Assembly (NCBI RefSeq): GCF_937999985.1 | Contig: NZ_CALLDG010000058.1 | Coordinates: 1-35,479, forward strand | DNA from: an uncultured Corynebacterium sp. | Lineage (GTDB): Bacteria; Actinomycetota; Actinomycetes; Mycobacteriales; Mycobacteriaceae | Direction: 5' to 3' | Length of the DNA stretch: 35,479 nt | Shown here: in pieces, positions 1 to 6,375 of the stretch | Layout of the letters: each line of letters starts with the position of its first letter | How positions within the stretch are numbered: position 1 is the stretch's first letter | Program-made: the position numbers and the translations under genes | The notes under the pieces: generated by a model | Seen by the model: the letters and a program-made list of their open reading frames with translations, nothing else | Told to the model about the DNA's origin: nothing | Databases searched by the model: none

Positions 1-35
1 CTAGACAGCCGCTAGCGCCTCTCTTGCGTTTGAAG

Positions 36-73
36 ATACCGGCACCTTCGGGTGCCGGTATTTTTCTTTCTTT
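36..73 (+). terminator. Rho-independent terminator of an upstream gene
   Basis: An 11-bp perfect stem (ATACCGGCACC / GGTGCCGGTAT) closes on a TTCG tetraloop and is followed by a T-rich run (61-73). It points along the plus strand and ends a gene that lies before the window. In corynebacteria that gene is often the one following gyrA, but it cannot be seen here. Confidence 0.9.
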
Positions 74-90
74 CGTGCGAATCTTTCCCC

Positions 91-105
91 GCTTTTGAGT
101 TGCCG
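91..105 (+). repeat. 15-bp exact repeat, copy 1 (upstream of tRNA-Ile)
   Basis: GCTTTTGAGTTGCCG occurs here, 72 nt before tRNA-Ile, and again at 12411-12425, 43 nt before ppiA, in the same orientation relative to the downstream gene. It includes a TTGAGT that could serve as part of a -35 region. Function unknown. Confidence 0.5.
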
Positions 106-177
106 GAAATATCTGCTGAACAGGCGATTTGTGTAAATCCGGGGATAGTATGTAGAGTTAATTCTCGTTCCGCACAA

Positions 178-254
178 GGGCCTATAGCTCAGTCGGTTAG
201 AGCGCATCGCTGATAACGATGAGGTCGCTGGTTCGATTCCAGCTAGGCCCACCA
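178..254 (+). tRNA. tRNA-Ile (anticodon GAT)
   Basis: A complete cloverleaf: acceptor GGGCCTA pairs with TAGGCCC, the D-arm contains AGCTCAGTCGGTTAGAGC, the anticodon loop CTGATAA carries GAT, the T-arm is GGTTCGATTCC, and CCA is encoded at 252-254. It lies 9 bp before tRNA-Ala. This tandem pair follows gyrA in many actinobacteria. Confidence 0.97.
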
Positions 255-263
255 CGGAACAAT

Positions 264-336
264 GGGGCATTAGCTCAATTGGTAGAGCATCTGCTTTGCA
301 AGCAGAAGGTCAGGAGTTCGATTCTCCTATGCTCCA
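264..336 (+). tRNA. tRNA-Ala (anticodon TGC)
   Basis: The acceptor GGGGCAT pairs with ATGCTCC (one G-T wobble), the D-arm is AGCTCAATTGGTAGAGC, the anticodon stem-loop is CTGCTTTGCAAGCAG and the T-arm is GGAGTTCGATTCTCC. CCA is not fully encoded. Its 3' end faces an integrase remnant, consistent with past use as an attachment site, although no duplicate of the 3' end was found in the window. Confidence 0.96.
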
Positions 337-350
337 CAACTAAACACACA

Positions 351-401
351 GGTCAGGGTCTTGCCGGGAACACTCCCAGCAAGGTCCTGACTGTTTTGTT
401 T
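351..401 (+). terminator. Terminator of the tRNA-Ile/tRNA-Ala transcript
   Basis: A long, slightly imperfect inverted repeat (about 352-367 against 377-392, core GTCAGG ... CCTGAC) is followed by TGTTTTGTTT. It closes the tRNA transcript just before the islet. Confidence 0.85.
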
Positions 402-416
402 CACACGATGATTCTT

Positions 417-662
417 CTACGCCGCGTTCTTGCGTATGGGGGAGTCGATTTCAGTCCCCACTCGGTCTAGATCTGAGTCAAAGAGATCCGCGTAGGTGTC
501 CAGCGTCATCTTGGCATTGGCGTGTCTAAGCATGCGCTGTATTGCTTTTACATTGGCTCCTGCTTGGATGCCGGTGCTTGCTGCGGTGTGTCGGAGGTCG
601 TGAATGGTGAGAAGCGGGAAGGTTGGCTCGTTCCATCGAATGTCCGTATAAGCCAATACTCT
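417..662 (-). pseudogene. Tyrosine recombinase (phage-type integrase), C-terminal remnant
   Basis: The last ~80 codons of a minus-strand reading frame match the C-terminal catalytic part of tyrosine recombinases. The HxxR motif (HDLRHTAAS), a second histidine in LRHANAKMTLDTYADL and the nucleophilic Tyr ten residues later are all present. The N-terminal arm-binding and core domains and the first catalytic Arg are missing; upstream codons look unrelated, and the IS3 remnant begins there. The stub ends about 80 bp from tRNA-Ala with only the tRNA terminator between, the usual place for the int gene of an element integrated at a tRNA 3' end. It cannot be functional alone. Confidence 0.8.
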
Positions 663-739
663 AATGACGGTGACCGTCGGGCATGGTACGTGGCCTGCGG
701 GACTGGGCCAAGTGAGCATGAGGCGCTCATGGCTTTTGT

Positions 740-849
740 CCCGCCGGTACAATACTGAACATCTGCACTCGGCGTTGGGCTATCTCAGCCCGGGCAGGTA
801 TGCGGAGAATTGGAAGAAAAAGCAGCAGGCAGTCGCTGAAGCCTACTGA
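740..849 (+). pseudogene. IS3-family transposase, C-terminal tail remnant
   Basis: About 35 codons in the plus frame read RRYNTEHLHSALGYLSPGRY and onwards to a TGA stop at 847-849. The YNxxRLHSALGYxxP block is the hallmark C-terminal end of the IS3-family OrfB DDE integrase. Nothing of the catalytic core precedes it; the sequence switches directly to the integrase remnant on the other strand. This is a relic of an insertion that probably took part in truncating the integrase. Confidence 0.75.
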
Positions 850-901
850 ACCTAATTCTTAGACCACCCCAGCATGGGTACCAAACCTCGGATGATAGCG
901 A

Positions 902-2803
902 TTAAGAACTTGGTACATAGCCGGCGTTGAGGTGTTCAAGCTGAATATATGCAGGCAGGAAACCAGTAACGGGATGGTACCCAGCCGCCGTGACCCATGT
1001 TGAAACGTCGGTTATTTGGTTAGCATCGATAACCTCGCACGTGACATGTGGACCGATAGAGTTTTCGGCAAAAACCTCATTCACTGCGAAGGACAATTCC
1101 TGATTGACGGCCACTCTGTCTGTGTATTCAGACTCGAACGCGACCGCCACCCTAATCAGATGCCTCCCACTGGCAGACGTTTTTCTAGCATGAGCTACCC
1201 CGATCCATGACAGGCCTTTAGTGCAACAGTGGCGCAGAGCACGGCGAACGGCGGCGAGCGCGAGTGCCTGATTTGTGGCAGCTATTGATCGTGCCCCTAA
1301 AGCACGGGGCCATAGCACGGGGAGTTCCAGCGACGTGGTCTGTGGGGGTGCAGCGTTGGGAAAGGAGGTGCTGACGCCGGCCTCTTTCGGCGGATCGAAC
1401 CACAGTAACTCAATCGGGAAGTCCGTAAAGGAATCGATACCCAGGTCACCGAGAACATCACACACGTCATGTGCCACAGTGCCGAGTGGCGCCTGCGCAT
1501 CGACCTCAACTGTCAACAGTGGTTGATGAATGGAACTTTCCACAGCGGAGATGCAATTGGCACGCACGCCAAGCACGGAACACACTGAACTTGCGGTGCT
1601 GCCGGACGCGAGACCCCAAGTGCTGAGAGATTCCCAGATCAGCGTCGGTGTTACAGCTGCGGCGAGACAATCAGGATCAGCCAACGCCTTTTCCTGTTGT
1701 AACTTAGAAACAAGTTCCGAGGATGCGAGATAGCCGCCGCGGTGAATTGCACGATCGACGATGCTTGTTCCTGGGATGAAACTGCGTACCCGGATGATGC
1801 CGCTATCTGGGAGCCGACGAATACTGAGCGAAGTCCGTTGGGCAGGTTCTCTCAGTGCGTCATCGGCTGTGCGGGCGGCGCTGTCACCCAACACCTGCGT
1901 TAAGGATTGGACAGGGAGAAGATCAGTGCTGAGCGGGATTCGGTACAGAATGATTGGTGTTTCTTCAGCATCCGGTTCATGGACGGTGCTAGGGAACGCC
2001 TGGTGGAAAATGATGTTGTGGAATACCGACTCGCAATGAACGCCACTTCCACATGCGCTAGCGAAGGCCTGTGCCCGGTCAACGATGTGCCTCAACACAG
2101 ATTCTGTGAAAAGAGGATCATCTTCCTGAACGTGCAGGGTGATCACCGGAGTGGTGGTTGCAGAGTCATCATTAACTTTAAACGCCACGCTATAGGCGAG
2201 GCGGCCACAACCAAGCACTTCCTGGGTGTTTAGAGAATCCGAACGAAGATCCTTTACATACTTCCGAGTAAGTTCCCGTACCACCGCGCCCGTGAAGTAT
2301 TCACGAACAGCAAGAGCTAGCAGCCCTAATGACTCGGCCATATTCCAGGCAGGGATATGTTCTGAAAGAGCCGATCCTATTGCGGAGTTGCTGAGGCGCT
2401 GAGCTGCAGCTAATGCTTCCTTGGGACTGTAGTCGGGGCGGCGATCAGCGGCAGACGACTGCCTGAAGGAGTAGTTTTTGCTCCCACACGCGCTATCGCT
2501 GACATCCAGGATGACGAAGTCATGGTCGATGAGCTCATAATGCGTTAAACAGAGCTGCTGGTGGTACACATAATCCAGCACAGATTCATCACTAGGAGCT
2601 CCGGCTAGCAACCACTGAATATGTGTGTACTCACGCTCAATGTCCTCGAATGTTGTGGCGCGTCCCCCGGCGCTCTGGATTAAGATTTTTCCGGGAGAAT
2701 CCCCCGGAAGAACAGCCAACGCCTGGCAGTTTCGTGGGATGGCTAAACCACTGGTCCACGCTGCAATTCCAATCCAGCGCACATAGTCAATGGACATGGT
2801 CAT
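902..2803 (-). CDS. 633-aa orphan protein, family not recognised
   Basis: One long uninterrupted frame with balanced composition, no signal peptide, no convincing membrane helix and no catalytic motif I recognise. By eye three segments share a beta-helix-beta look: residues ~218-267, ~427-470 and ~548-592. Each starts with an alternating hydrophobic strand (ITLHV, LLTVEV, IRVAVAF), then an acidic/Pro turn, a helix rich in V/A and a second strand, suggesting an internally repeated fold. Cys residues are scattered without a CxxC pattern. No clear Shine-Dalgarno precedes the first ATG (2803) or the third-codon ATG. Its GC content looks lower than in the neighbouring housekeeping genes. It sits between mobile-element relics and the VbhA-like genes, so horizontal acquisition is likely. 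Function unknown. Confidence 0.7.
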   Translation of the reverse strand: MTMSIDYVRWIGIAAWTSGLAIPRNCQALAVLPGDSPGKILIQSAGGRATTFEDIEREYTHIQWLLAGAPSDESVLDYVYHQQLCLTHYELIDHDFVILDVSDSACGSKNYSFRQSSAADRRPDYSPKEALAAAQRLSNSAIGSALSEHIPAWNMAESLGLLALAVREYFTGAVVRELTRKYVKDLRSDSLNTQEVLGCGRLAYSVAFKVNDDSATTTPVITLHVQEDDPLFTESVLRHIVDRAQAFASACGSGVHCESVFHNIIFHQAFPSTVHEPDAEETPIILYRIPLSTDLLPVQSLTQVLGDSAARTADDALREPAQRTSLSIRRLPDSGIIRVRSFIPGTSIVDRAIHRGGYLASSELVSKLQQEKALADPDCLAAAVTPTLIWESLSTWGLASGSTASSVCSVLGVRANCISAVESSIHQPLLTVEVDAQAPLGTVAHDVCDVLGDLGIDSFTDFPIELLWFDPPKEAGVSTSFPNAAPPQTTSLELPVLWPRALGARSIAATNQALALAAVRRALRHCCTKGLSWIGVAHARKTSASGRHLIRVAVAFESEYTDRVAVNQELSFAVNEVFAENSIGPHVTCEVIDANQITDVSTWVTAAGYHPVTGFLPAYIQLEHLNAGYVPSS

Positions 2804-3196
2804 TTCGTCAGTTTAACCTTTTGCCTTCCAGGCCAGTCTCGTTCGCCAATAACATCTGCATCGACTAGATTCCGCCAGCTCACGGGATGAGCAGATTTAT
2901 GGCAATATGCACGTGCTGTAACCCTCTGTCCGCTCCCGCCACCGGATCGGATTGTTCCGGTGGGGCAAACGGTCTCTACTACTGGTCAGAAGCGAAGTCT
3001 CGATTACTTCTCGTGTCATTAGATCAAGGGAGGATTCAGCATGGGTCAAGACCGTTCAGGGAATCCACTACCAGCCCATCACGCTAAGGGCCAGCAAGGA
3101 ACAAAAGCACCTGGGATTTTCTTGTATCTGCGGTGATCAGGCACTTTCTGGTTAAGTCCCACGTGGTCTCCTGTAGACCCGAAAGTGCAACAATAG

Positions 3197-3211
3197 CGGA
3201 ACACTGTTCCG
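3197..3211. promoter_or_regulatory. Perfect 15-bp palindrome CGGAACA-C-TGTTCCG
   Basis: A 7-1-7 inverted repeat with no T-run, so it is more like a protein-binding site than a terminator. It lies about 70 bp from a second cluster of palindromes. The cognate regulator is unknown. Confidence 0.45.
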
Positions 3212-3281
3212 TCCTCCGGGAAGTGGGCAGCTGAGGTTCAAACTGTGAATGAGCAGGTAGTGAAACTATGAAACGATTTGT

Positions 3282-3318
3282 TGAAAGTCGCACTTTCATT
3301 CAAAGTTTGACACTTTGA
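3282..3318. promoter_or_regulatory. Two adjacent palindromes sharing ACTTT(C/G)A half-sites
   Basis: TGAAAGT-N3-ACTTTCA (3282-3298) is followed one base later by TCAAAGT-N5-ACTTTGA (3300-3318). Related half-sites (GAAAGTGC at 3181-3188, GCAAAGTC at 3332-3339) flank the cluster. This looks like a multi-site operator or iteron-like binding region located just past the 3' end of the VbhA-like operon. Confidence 0.5.
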
Positions 3319-3373
3319 TTCTCAGTTTGATGCAAAGTCGGAATCCTTGAGGAGATGGCTAGGCAGGGAAGTT

Positions 3374-3643
3374 CTACGCATTGTCCGTTAGGTCATCACT
3401 CTTGCCTGTTTGGCTTTCCTTCTTGCTCTCAGCGATGCGTTGGCGGAGGACTTCGGCGCGTTCGCTGTCGCCGAAACCGTGTCGTTCCAGTACTTCCAGT
3501 ACAGCTTCGTCGCCGGTGATTTCTCCTTGGAAGATACGTCGGACGTCCTCTTCGTCTTGGGTTGTCATGGTGTATCCGGCCATGGTCATGGAGGCGCGGA
3601 CAGCGGCTACTTTTTGATCTTCGGTGCGGTTGTCGGCGGTCAT
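3374..3643 (-). CDS. VbhA-like (Fic antitoxin-like) small protein, inhibitory Glu replaced
   Basis: An 89-aa acidic, helical protein. Residues 12-45 (VAAVRASMTMAGYTM ... DEEDVRRIFQGEITGDEAV) match the pattern of VbhA-type antitoxins: an (S/T)xxxE(G/N) inhibitory helix followed by a short helical bundle with the GEIT.DEA signature. In that family the Glu of the motif blocks ATP placement in the partner Fic AMP-transferase. Here the motif reads S18-M-T-M-A22-G23, so the Glu position is Ala. The ATG at 3643 is preceded by GAAAGG at 7-nt spacing. It lies 49 bp downstream of the companion gene, probably in one operon. No Fic (HPFxxGNG) protein is encoded in the window. Family assignment is by motif only. 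Confidence 0.6.
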   Translation of the reverse strand: MTADNRTEDQKVAAVRASMTMAGYTMTTQDEEDVRRIFQGEITGDEAVLEVLERHGFGDSERAEVLRQRIAESKKESQTGKSDDLTDNA

Positions 3644-3692
3644 GGTGTTGCCTTTCGAATTCGACGGTGATGTCGTCTAGATCAGTCAGAAG

Positions 3693-3941
3693 TCACTCGG
3701 CTTGTGTAGGTCTTTTCGCAGCCTCTACGCAGTCCTGCATGGTTAACTCGGGTCGTTTTCCAGCTGCCTGATCGGCGAGCGCTTGAACATCTTCGGCAGT
3801 AGGCTTCCACCCCTCATGAACTCCGAGTGTTAGGGCTTCTGCAAGGTCGGCGCGCTGAGCAGAATCAAGTGGTTGGAATTGCTCAGGGAAGGCATCAGTC
3901 CACTGATCGACGCCTCGGATGGTGTTGAAATTGACGGCCAC
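3693..3941 (-). CDS. Second VbhA-like small protein
   Basis: An 82-aa protein starting at GTG 3941, chosen because GGAGG sits 8 nt upstream. The centre, residues 37-60 (LTLGVHEGWKPTAEDVQALAD), resembles VbhA-family antitoxins, where HEGW.P..EDV follows the inhibitory helix. The Glu-Gly pair (E43-G44) is kept but the Ser/Thr four residues earlier is Leu39. The N-terminus (NFNTIRGVDQW) forms an extra segment absent from the partner. It is first in a two-gene minus-strand operon. The two proteins are complementary: one keeps Ser and lost Glu, the other keeps Glu and lost Ser. Function as an antitoxin is inference. Confidence 0.55.
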   Translation of the reverse strand: MAVNFNTIRGVDQWTDAFPEQFQPLDSAQRADLAEALTLGVHEGWKPTAEDVQALADQAAGKRPELTMQDCVEAAKRPTQAE

Positions 3942-4099
3942 GTCCTAGTCCTCCATTTCGGTGGATGTAGTACTTACTGTAGCGATGGGGTGCGACACCT
4001 AGTTTGATTTATCTGCCCGGTAATCAAACACTTGTTTGCCTGACGACACTTCTGCGAACTGGTGGGTTTTCTTAGCAAGTGTGCGGGGATTGAAACTTT

Positions 4100-4141
4100 T
4101 TGGAAAACGTTCCAATCCGGTGTGGGGGAGGGCGCCGTATG
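4100..4141 (+). promoter_or_regulatory. Palindrome plus candidate ECF-type promoter for the lipoprotein-sigK operon
   Basis: TTGGAA-AACG-TTCCAA (4100-4115) is a perfect 6-4-6 inverted repeat. Overlapping it, CCAATCC (4112-4118) followed after 17 nt by CGTATG (4136-4141) resembles the CCATCC / CGAAT-type promoters described for mycobacterial SigK, which would fit autoregulation. The similarity is judged by eye. Confidence 0.4.
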
Positions 4142-4208
4142 TACCAATGAAGCGGCCCTGCGACAGAGCCGCGTGGAATACGATCGGTACCCCGAAGGAG
4201 CAGTACAA

Positions 4209-4514
4209 ATGATGATTCGCAAGACCAACTCTGCAGCCAACCGTGCAGCCGGATTCTCTGTGGGCCGTGCCGCCGTCGCCGTGGCCCTGACCGGCGTGAT
4301 GGGTCTGGGCCTGGTCGCGTGCAACGAAGACGATGACGCGCCGGACTCCAAGATGAGTGAAACCTCTTCTTCAGAAATGACCAGCGAGAGCAAGATGACC
4401 GAAGAGAAGATGACTGAGGACATGAAGGGCGGTGACCAAATGTCCGGCAAGACCGAGAACATGATGGAGACCGACGAAAGCATGATGCCGGACCTGCAGG
4501 GCAAGCAGAACTAG
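4209..4514 (+). CDS. Met-rich acidic lipoprotein
   Basis: A 101-aa protein. The start at ATG 4209 is set by AAGGAG with 8-nt spacing; an open frame from 4062 exists but has no such site. Residues 1-37 form an Arg/Lys-rich, then hydrophobic signal peptide ending in a lipobox (LVAC), so Cys38 should be lipidated. The 64-residue mature part is very acidic and has 10 Met, often as KM, EM, DM or MM pairs, with no aromatic residues or fold signature. Such Met-rich, disordered, surface-anchored segments can bind Cu(I)/Ag(I) or be methionine-oxidation targets, but this is inference. It lies directly upstream of the sigma/anti-sigma pair. Confidence 0.75.
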   Translation: MMIRKTNSAANRAAGFSVGRAAVAVALTGVMGLGLVACNEDDDAPDSKMSETSSSEMTSESKMTEEKMTEDMKGGDQMSGKTENMMETDESMMPDLQGKQN

Positions 4515-4530
4515 TAGATGACGAGCAGGT

Positions 4531-4551
4531 CGTAGGCCCCCGGGGGCTACG
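4531..4551 (+). promoter_or_regulatory. GC hairpin ending at the sigma-factor start codon
   Basis: CGTAG-g-CCCCC pairs directly with GGGGG-CTACG, with one bulged G, and ends exactly before the ATG at 4552. The only Shine-Dalgarno-like bases (GGGGG 4542-4546) are inside the stem. There is no T-run, so translational masking or mRNA processing is more likely than termination. Confidence 0.5.
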
Positions 4552-5148
4552 ATGAAAACGGTGGCCGTAGTCGATAGAGAAACTCTCGAGAGCTTGATGC
4601 TGCTCACCCAACAGGGTGATGCGACGGCTTTCGCACGTCTTTACGACTGCATCGCCCCGAATGTTCTGGGCCTCAGCCTGCAGATACTCCACGATCAGGC
4701 GCAGGCAGAGGAAGTAATCCAGGAAGTATTCATCGAAATATGGCAGCACGCGGGGGACTTCGACCCAGGTAAAGGGTCCGCGAAGGCCTGGATCCTGCGC
4801 CGGACGAGGCTCCGCGCTATTGATCGTGTACGAAGTGCCATTTCCACGCTGAAAAGGGATGACCGAGAGGCGTTCCTGGTGGCGTCAATAAAGAAAGAAA
4901 GCGTGGAAGACGAGGCCTTAAGGAACGTGCAACGCCATGCCGTGCGGAACGCGCTGGAGATCATGGGCGAGCCACATAAGACTGCCATTCTGTTGGCCTA
5001 CTTCGGCGACATGACTCACGCGGAACTGGCGGAAGCCACCGGTGTGCCGCTGGGAACTGCGAAGACGCGCGTGCGTGACGGGCTTCGTAAGCTAGAGAAG
5101 ATCCTTAAGGAACAACGCGACGCGCTGGCGGAAGGGGGTGCCCGATGA
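4552..5148 (+). CDS. sigK: ECF sigma factor, SigK-like
   Basis: A 198-aa sigma-70 family protein of ECF size. Region 2 (about residues 20-90) contains the DQAQAEEVIQEVFIEIWQ core- and -10-binding helix, and region 4 (about 130-185) contains the helix-turn-helix MTHAELAEATGVPLGTAKTRVRDGLRKL that reads the -35 element. There is no long region 3. The gene overlaps the next one by 4 nt (ATGA), and that partner is an RskA-type anti-sigma factor, which is why a SigK-like assignment is preferred; other ECF groups with RskA-like partners are possible. It should redirect RNA polymerase when the anti-sigma factor is inactivated. The start at 4552 has no free Shine-Dalgarno site. Confidence 0.8.
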   Translation: MKTVAVVDRETLESLMLLTQQGDATAFARLYDCIAPNVLGLSLQILHDQAQAEEVIQEVFIEIWQHAGDFDPGKGSAKAWILRRTRLRAIDRVRSAISTLKRDDREAFLVASIKKESVEDEALRNVQRHAVRNALEIMGEPHKTAILLAYFGDMTHAELAEATGVPLGTAKTRVRDGLRKLEKILKEQRDALAEGGAR

Positions 5149-5912
5149 AAGACGAGAAGCCGGACTTCGGCGAGCTAGAAGCCGACCTGGCGGACTTGGC
5201 AGAACCGGTGGCACCTCCGACGCAGTTGAAGTCGAATATTATGGATGCGATCGCTTCGGGCGAGTATCCGCAGGTCGCACCGGGTGAAGAGGTTGGTGCG
5301 GATAACGTTGTGCCTTTGTCGAAGGCATCCGGCACCCGCCGTGGATTCGCACGCACTGCCTTTGCCGCGGCCGCTGCAGTTGTACTACTGGCAGGCGTGG
5401 GGATTGTGGGCACCACCAGCGGGCTGTGGGGCGGCGGCGATAGCGCCGACCTAGCGGAGAACAACACGAACCAGTCCGTCGAAGACGGTGGGGGAGACAC
5501 CTCAGAGGTGTTCTCGGATACCGAAGGCGCAGGTCAGGGCGCGAATGGCGATGAGCTGATGCAGGGTGCTGAGGCGGAAGACCACATGCACTCCATTATG
5601 GCGATGGGCGACGTGCGCAGCGTGTCGCTGAAGGCCGACGGTTCGACGCTGGACGTGGTGGTCTCGGAGGAAATGGATTCCGGCGGGGCGATGGTCAACG
5701 GTGCGCCAGTGTTGAAGGACGGCATGGGCGCGCAGGTGTGGTCTATCAACAAAAGCGGTGCCGCCCGCTCAGCCGGCGTGATTGGCCAAGACCCGCACGA
5801 CAACGTCTGGATGCCGCTGCCCGCGGACACGATGATGGTGCGCGTCACCGAGGAGCCGATGGACGGGAGCGCCGCGCCGAGTGGGACCGTGCTGGCCGAG
5901 GGGAAGCTCTAG
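5145..5912 (+). CDS. rskA: Anti-sigma factor, RskA family, single-pass membrane protein
   Basis: A 255-aa protein with a cytoplasmic N-terminal domain (1-65, acidic), one membrane helix (about 68-92, TAFAAAAAVVLLAGVGIVG) and an extracytoplasmic C-terminal domain. The end (QVWSINKSG ... VRVTEEPMDGSAAPSGTVLA) matches the RskA C-terminal pattern, where VTxEPxGGSxxPTxxVLA is typical. It should hold the sigma factor at the membrane until regulated proteolysis releases it. The N-terminus is not a clean zinc-binding HxxxCxxC type, as expected for RskA. The outer domain is rich in Met and His (DHMHSIMAMGD, EEMDSGGAM, DTMMV). Its start overlaps the sigma stop, indicating translational coupling. Confidence 0.8.
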   Translation: MKDEKPDFGELEADLADLAEPVAPPTQLKSNIMDAIASGEYPQVAPGEEVGADNVVPLSKASGTRRGFARTAFAAAAAVVLLAGVGIVGTTSGLWGGGDSADLAENNTNQSVEDGGGDTSEVFSDTEGAGQGANGDELMQGAEAEDHMHSIMAMGDVRSVSLKADGSTLDVVVSEEMDSGGAMVNGAPVLKDGMGAQVWSINKSGAARSAGVIGQDPHDNVWMPLPADTMMVRVTEEPMDGSAAPSGTVLAEGKL

Positions 5913-6075
5913 TTCCCTTCGGGCTCTACAGCGAACTTCTTGCCCTGGATGCGAATCTGCCTACTGCCGAGACTCTAAACCCGCTTTGTGTAGATCAGCC
6001 CTGGCCGCTGCAAGTAATGTGGGTTGAGCGAGCCCAAACAAACCGCAAACCCCAACCCAGGGAGCCCCACGACTT
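5913..6075. other. Short intergenic gap, no gene seen
   Basis: About 160 bp between the anti-sigma gene and the small unknown gene. I see no strong terminator and no open frame with a ribosome-binding site. Confidence 0.4.
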
Positions 6076-6336
6076 ATGACCAGCACGACTACCACGTATC
6101 GCTACACCGATCCCTTCACCGGCACGCCGCAAACCATCGATGGCCCCAAAGGCAAGGCGTATTTGCTGGTGGAACGTGGGGAGGAAGTCCGTGTGGGCGA
6201 CCCGCTGGGCTTCTACGACGATCACGGAAGTGCCCGCGAGGCTGTGATGGCCCGCCTTAACGAGAAAGCCCGCACCCTGCGGGATTACGAAGAGTACTTC
6301 GTCACACACGCCACCCTGCGTGCGGCGCAGTTCTAG
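6076..6336 (+). CDS. Small hypothetical protein, 86 aa
   Basis: A soluble protein with no signal peptide or membrane helix. The first half is Thr/Gly-rich (RYTDPFTGTPQTIDGPKGKA) and the second half is helical and charged (REAVMARLNEKARTLRDYEEYF). I do not recognise the family. The start is supported only by a distant GGGAG. It lies 39 bp before the hydrolase gene on the same strand, so co-transcription is plausible. Confidence 0.5.
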   Translation: MTSTTTTYRYTDPFTGTPQTIDGPKGKAYLLVERGEEVRVGDPLGFYDDHGSAREAVMARLNEKARTLRDYEEYFVTHATLRAAQF

Positions 6337-6375
6337 GCACTGCGCTAACTGGGCGACTATCGGGCAAACCATCCC

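Larger units (their letters stand above)
2804..3373. other. Intergenic stretch with palindromes and no convincing gene
   Basis: This 570-bp gap separates the 633-aa gene from the VbhA-like pair. Short open frames (2887-3087 plus, 3084-3299 minus) lack Shine-Dalgarno sites and recognisable products. What stands out is a set of perfect palindromes in its right half, listed separately. It may be the decayed remains of lost genes together with their control region. Confidence 0.5.

Noticed and set aside
1..270. Minus-strand frame with AGIEPATSSL and plus-strand frame at 219-470
   Set aside because: Both run through the tRNA-Ile/tRNA-Ala genes; such frames are well-known artefacts of tRNA sequence.
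2887..3299. Short frames on both strands in the gene-free stretch
   Set aside because: No ribosome-binding site, no recognisable product and overlap with palindromes; possible relics but not supportable as genes.
4072..4749. 225-aa minus-strand frame across the lipoprotein and sigma genes
   Set aside because: Arg/Ser-rich shadow of two well-supported plus-strand genes.
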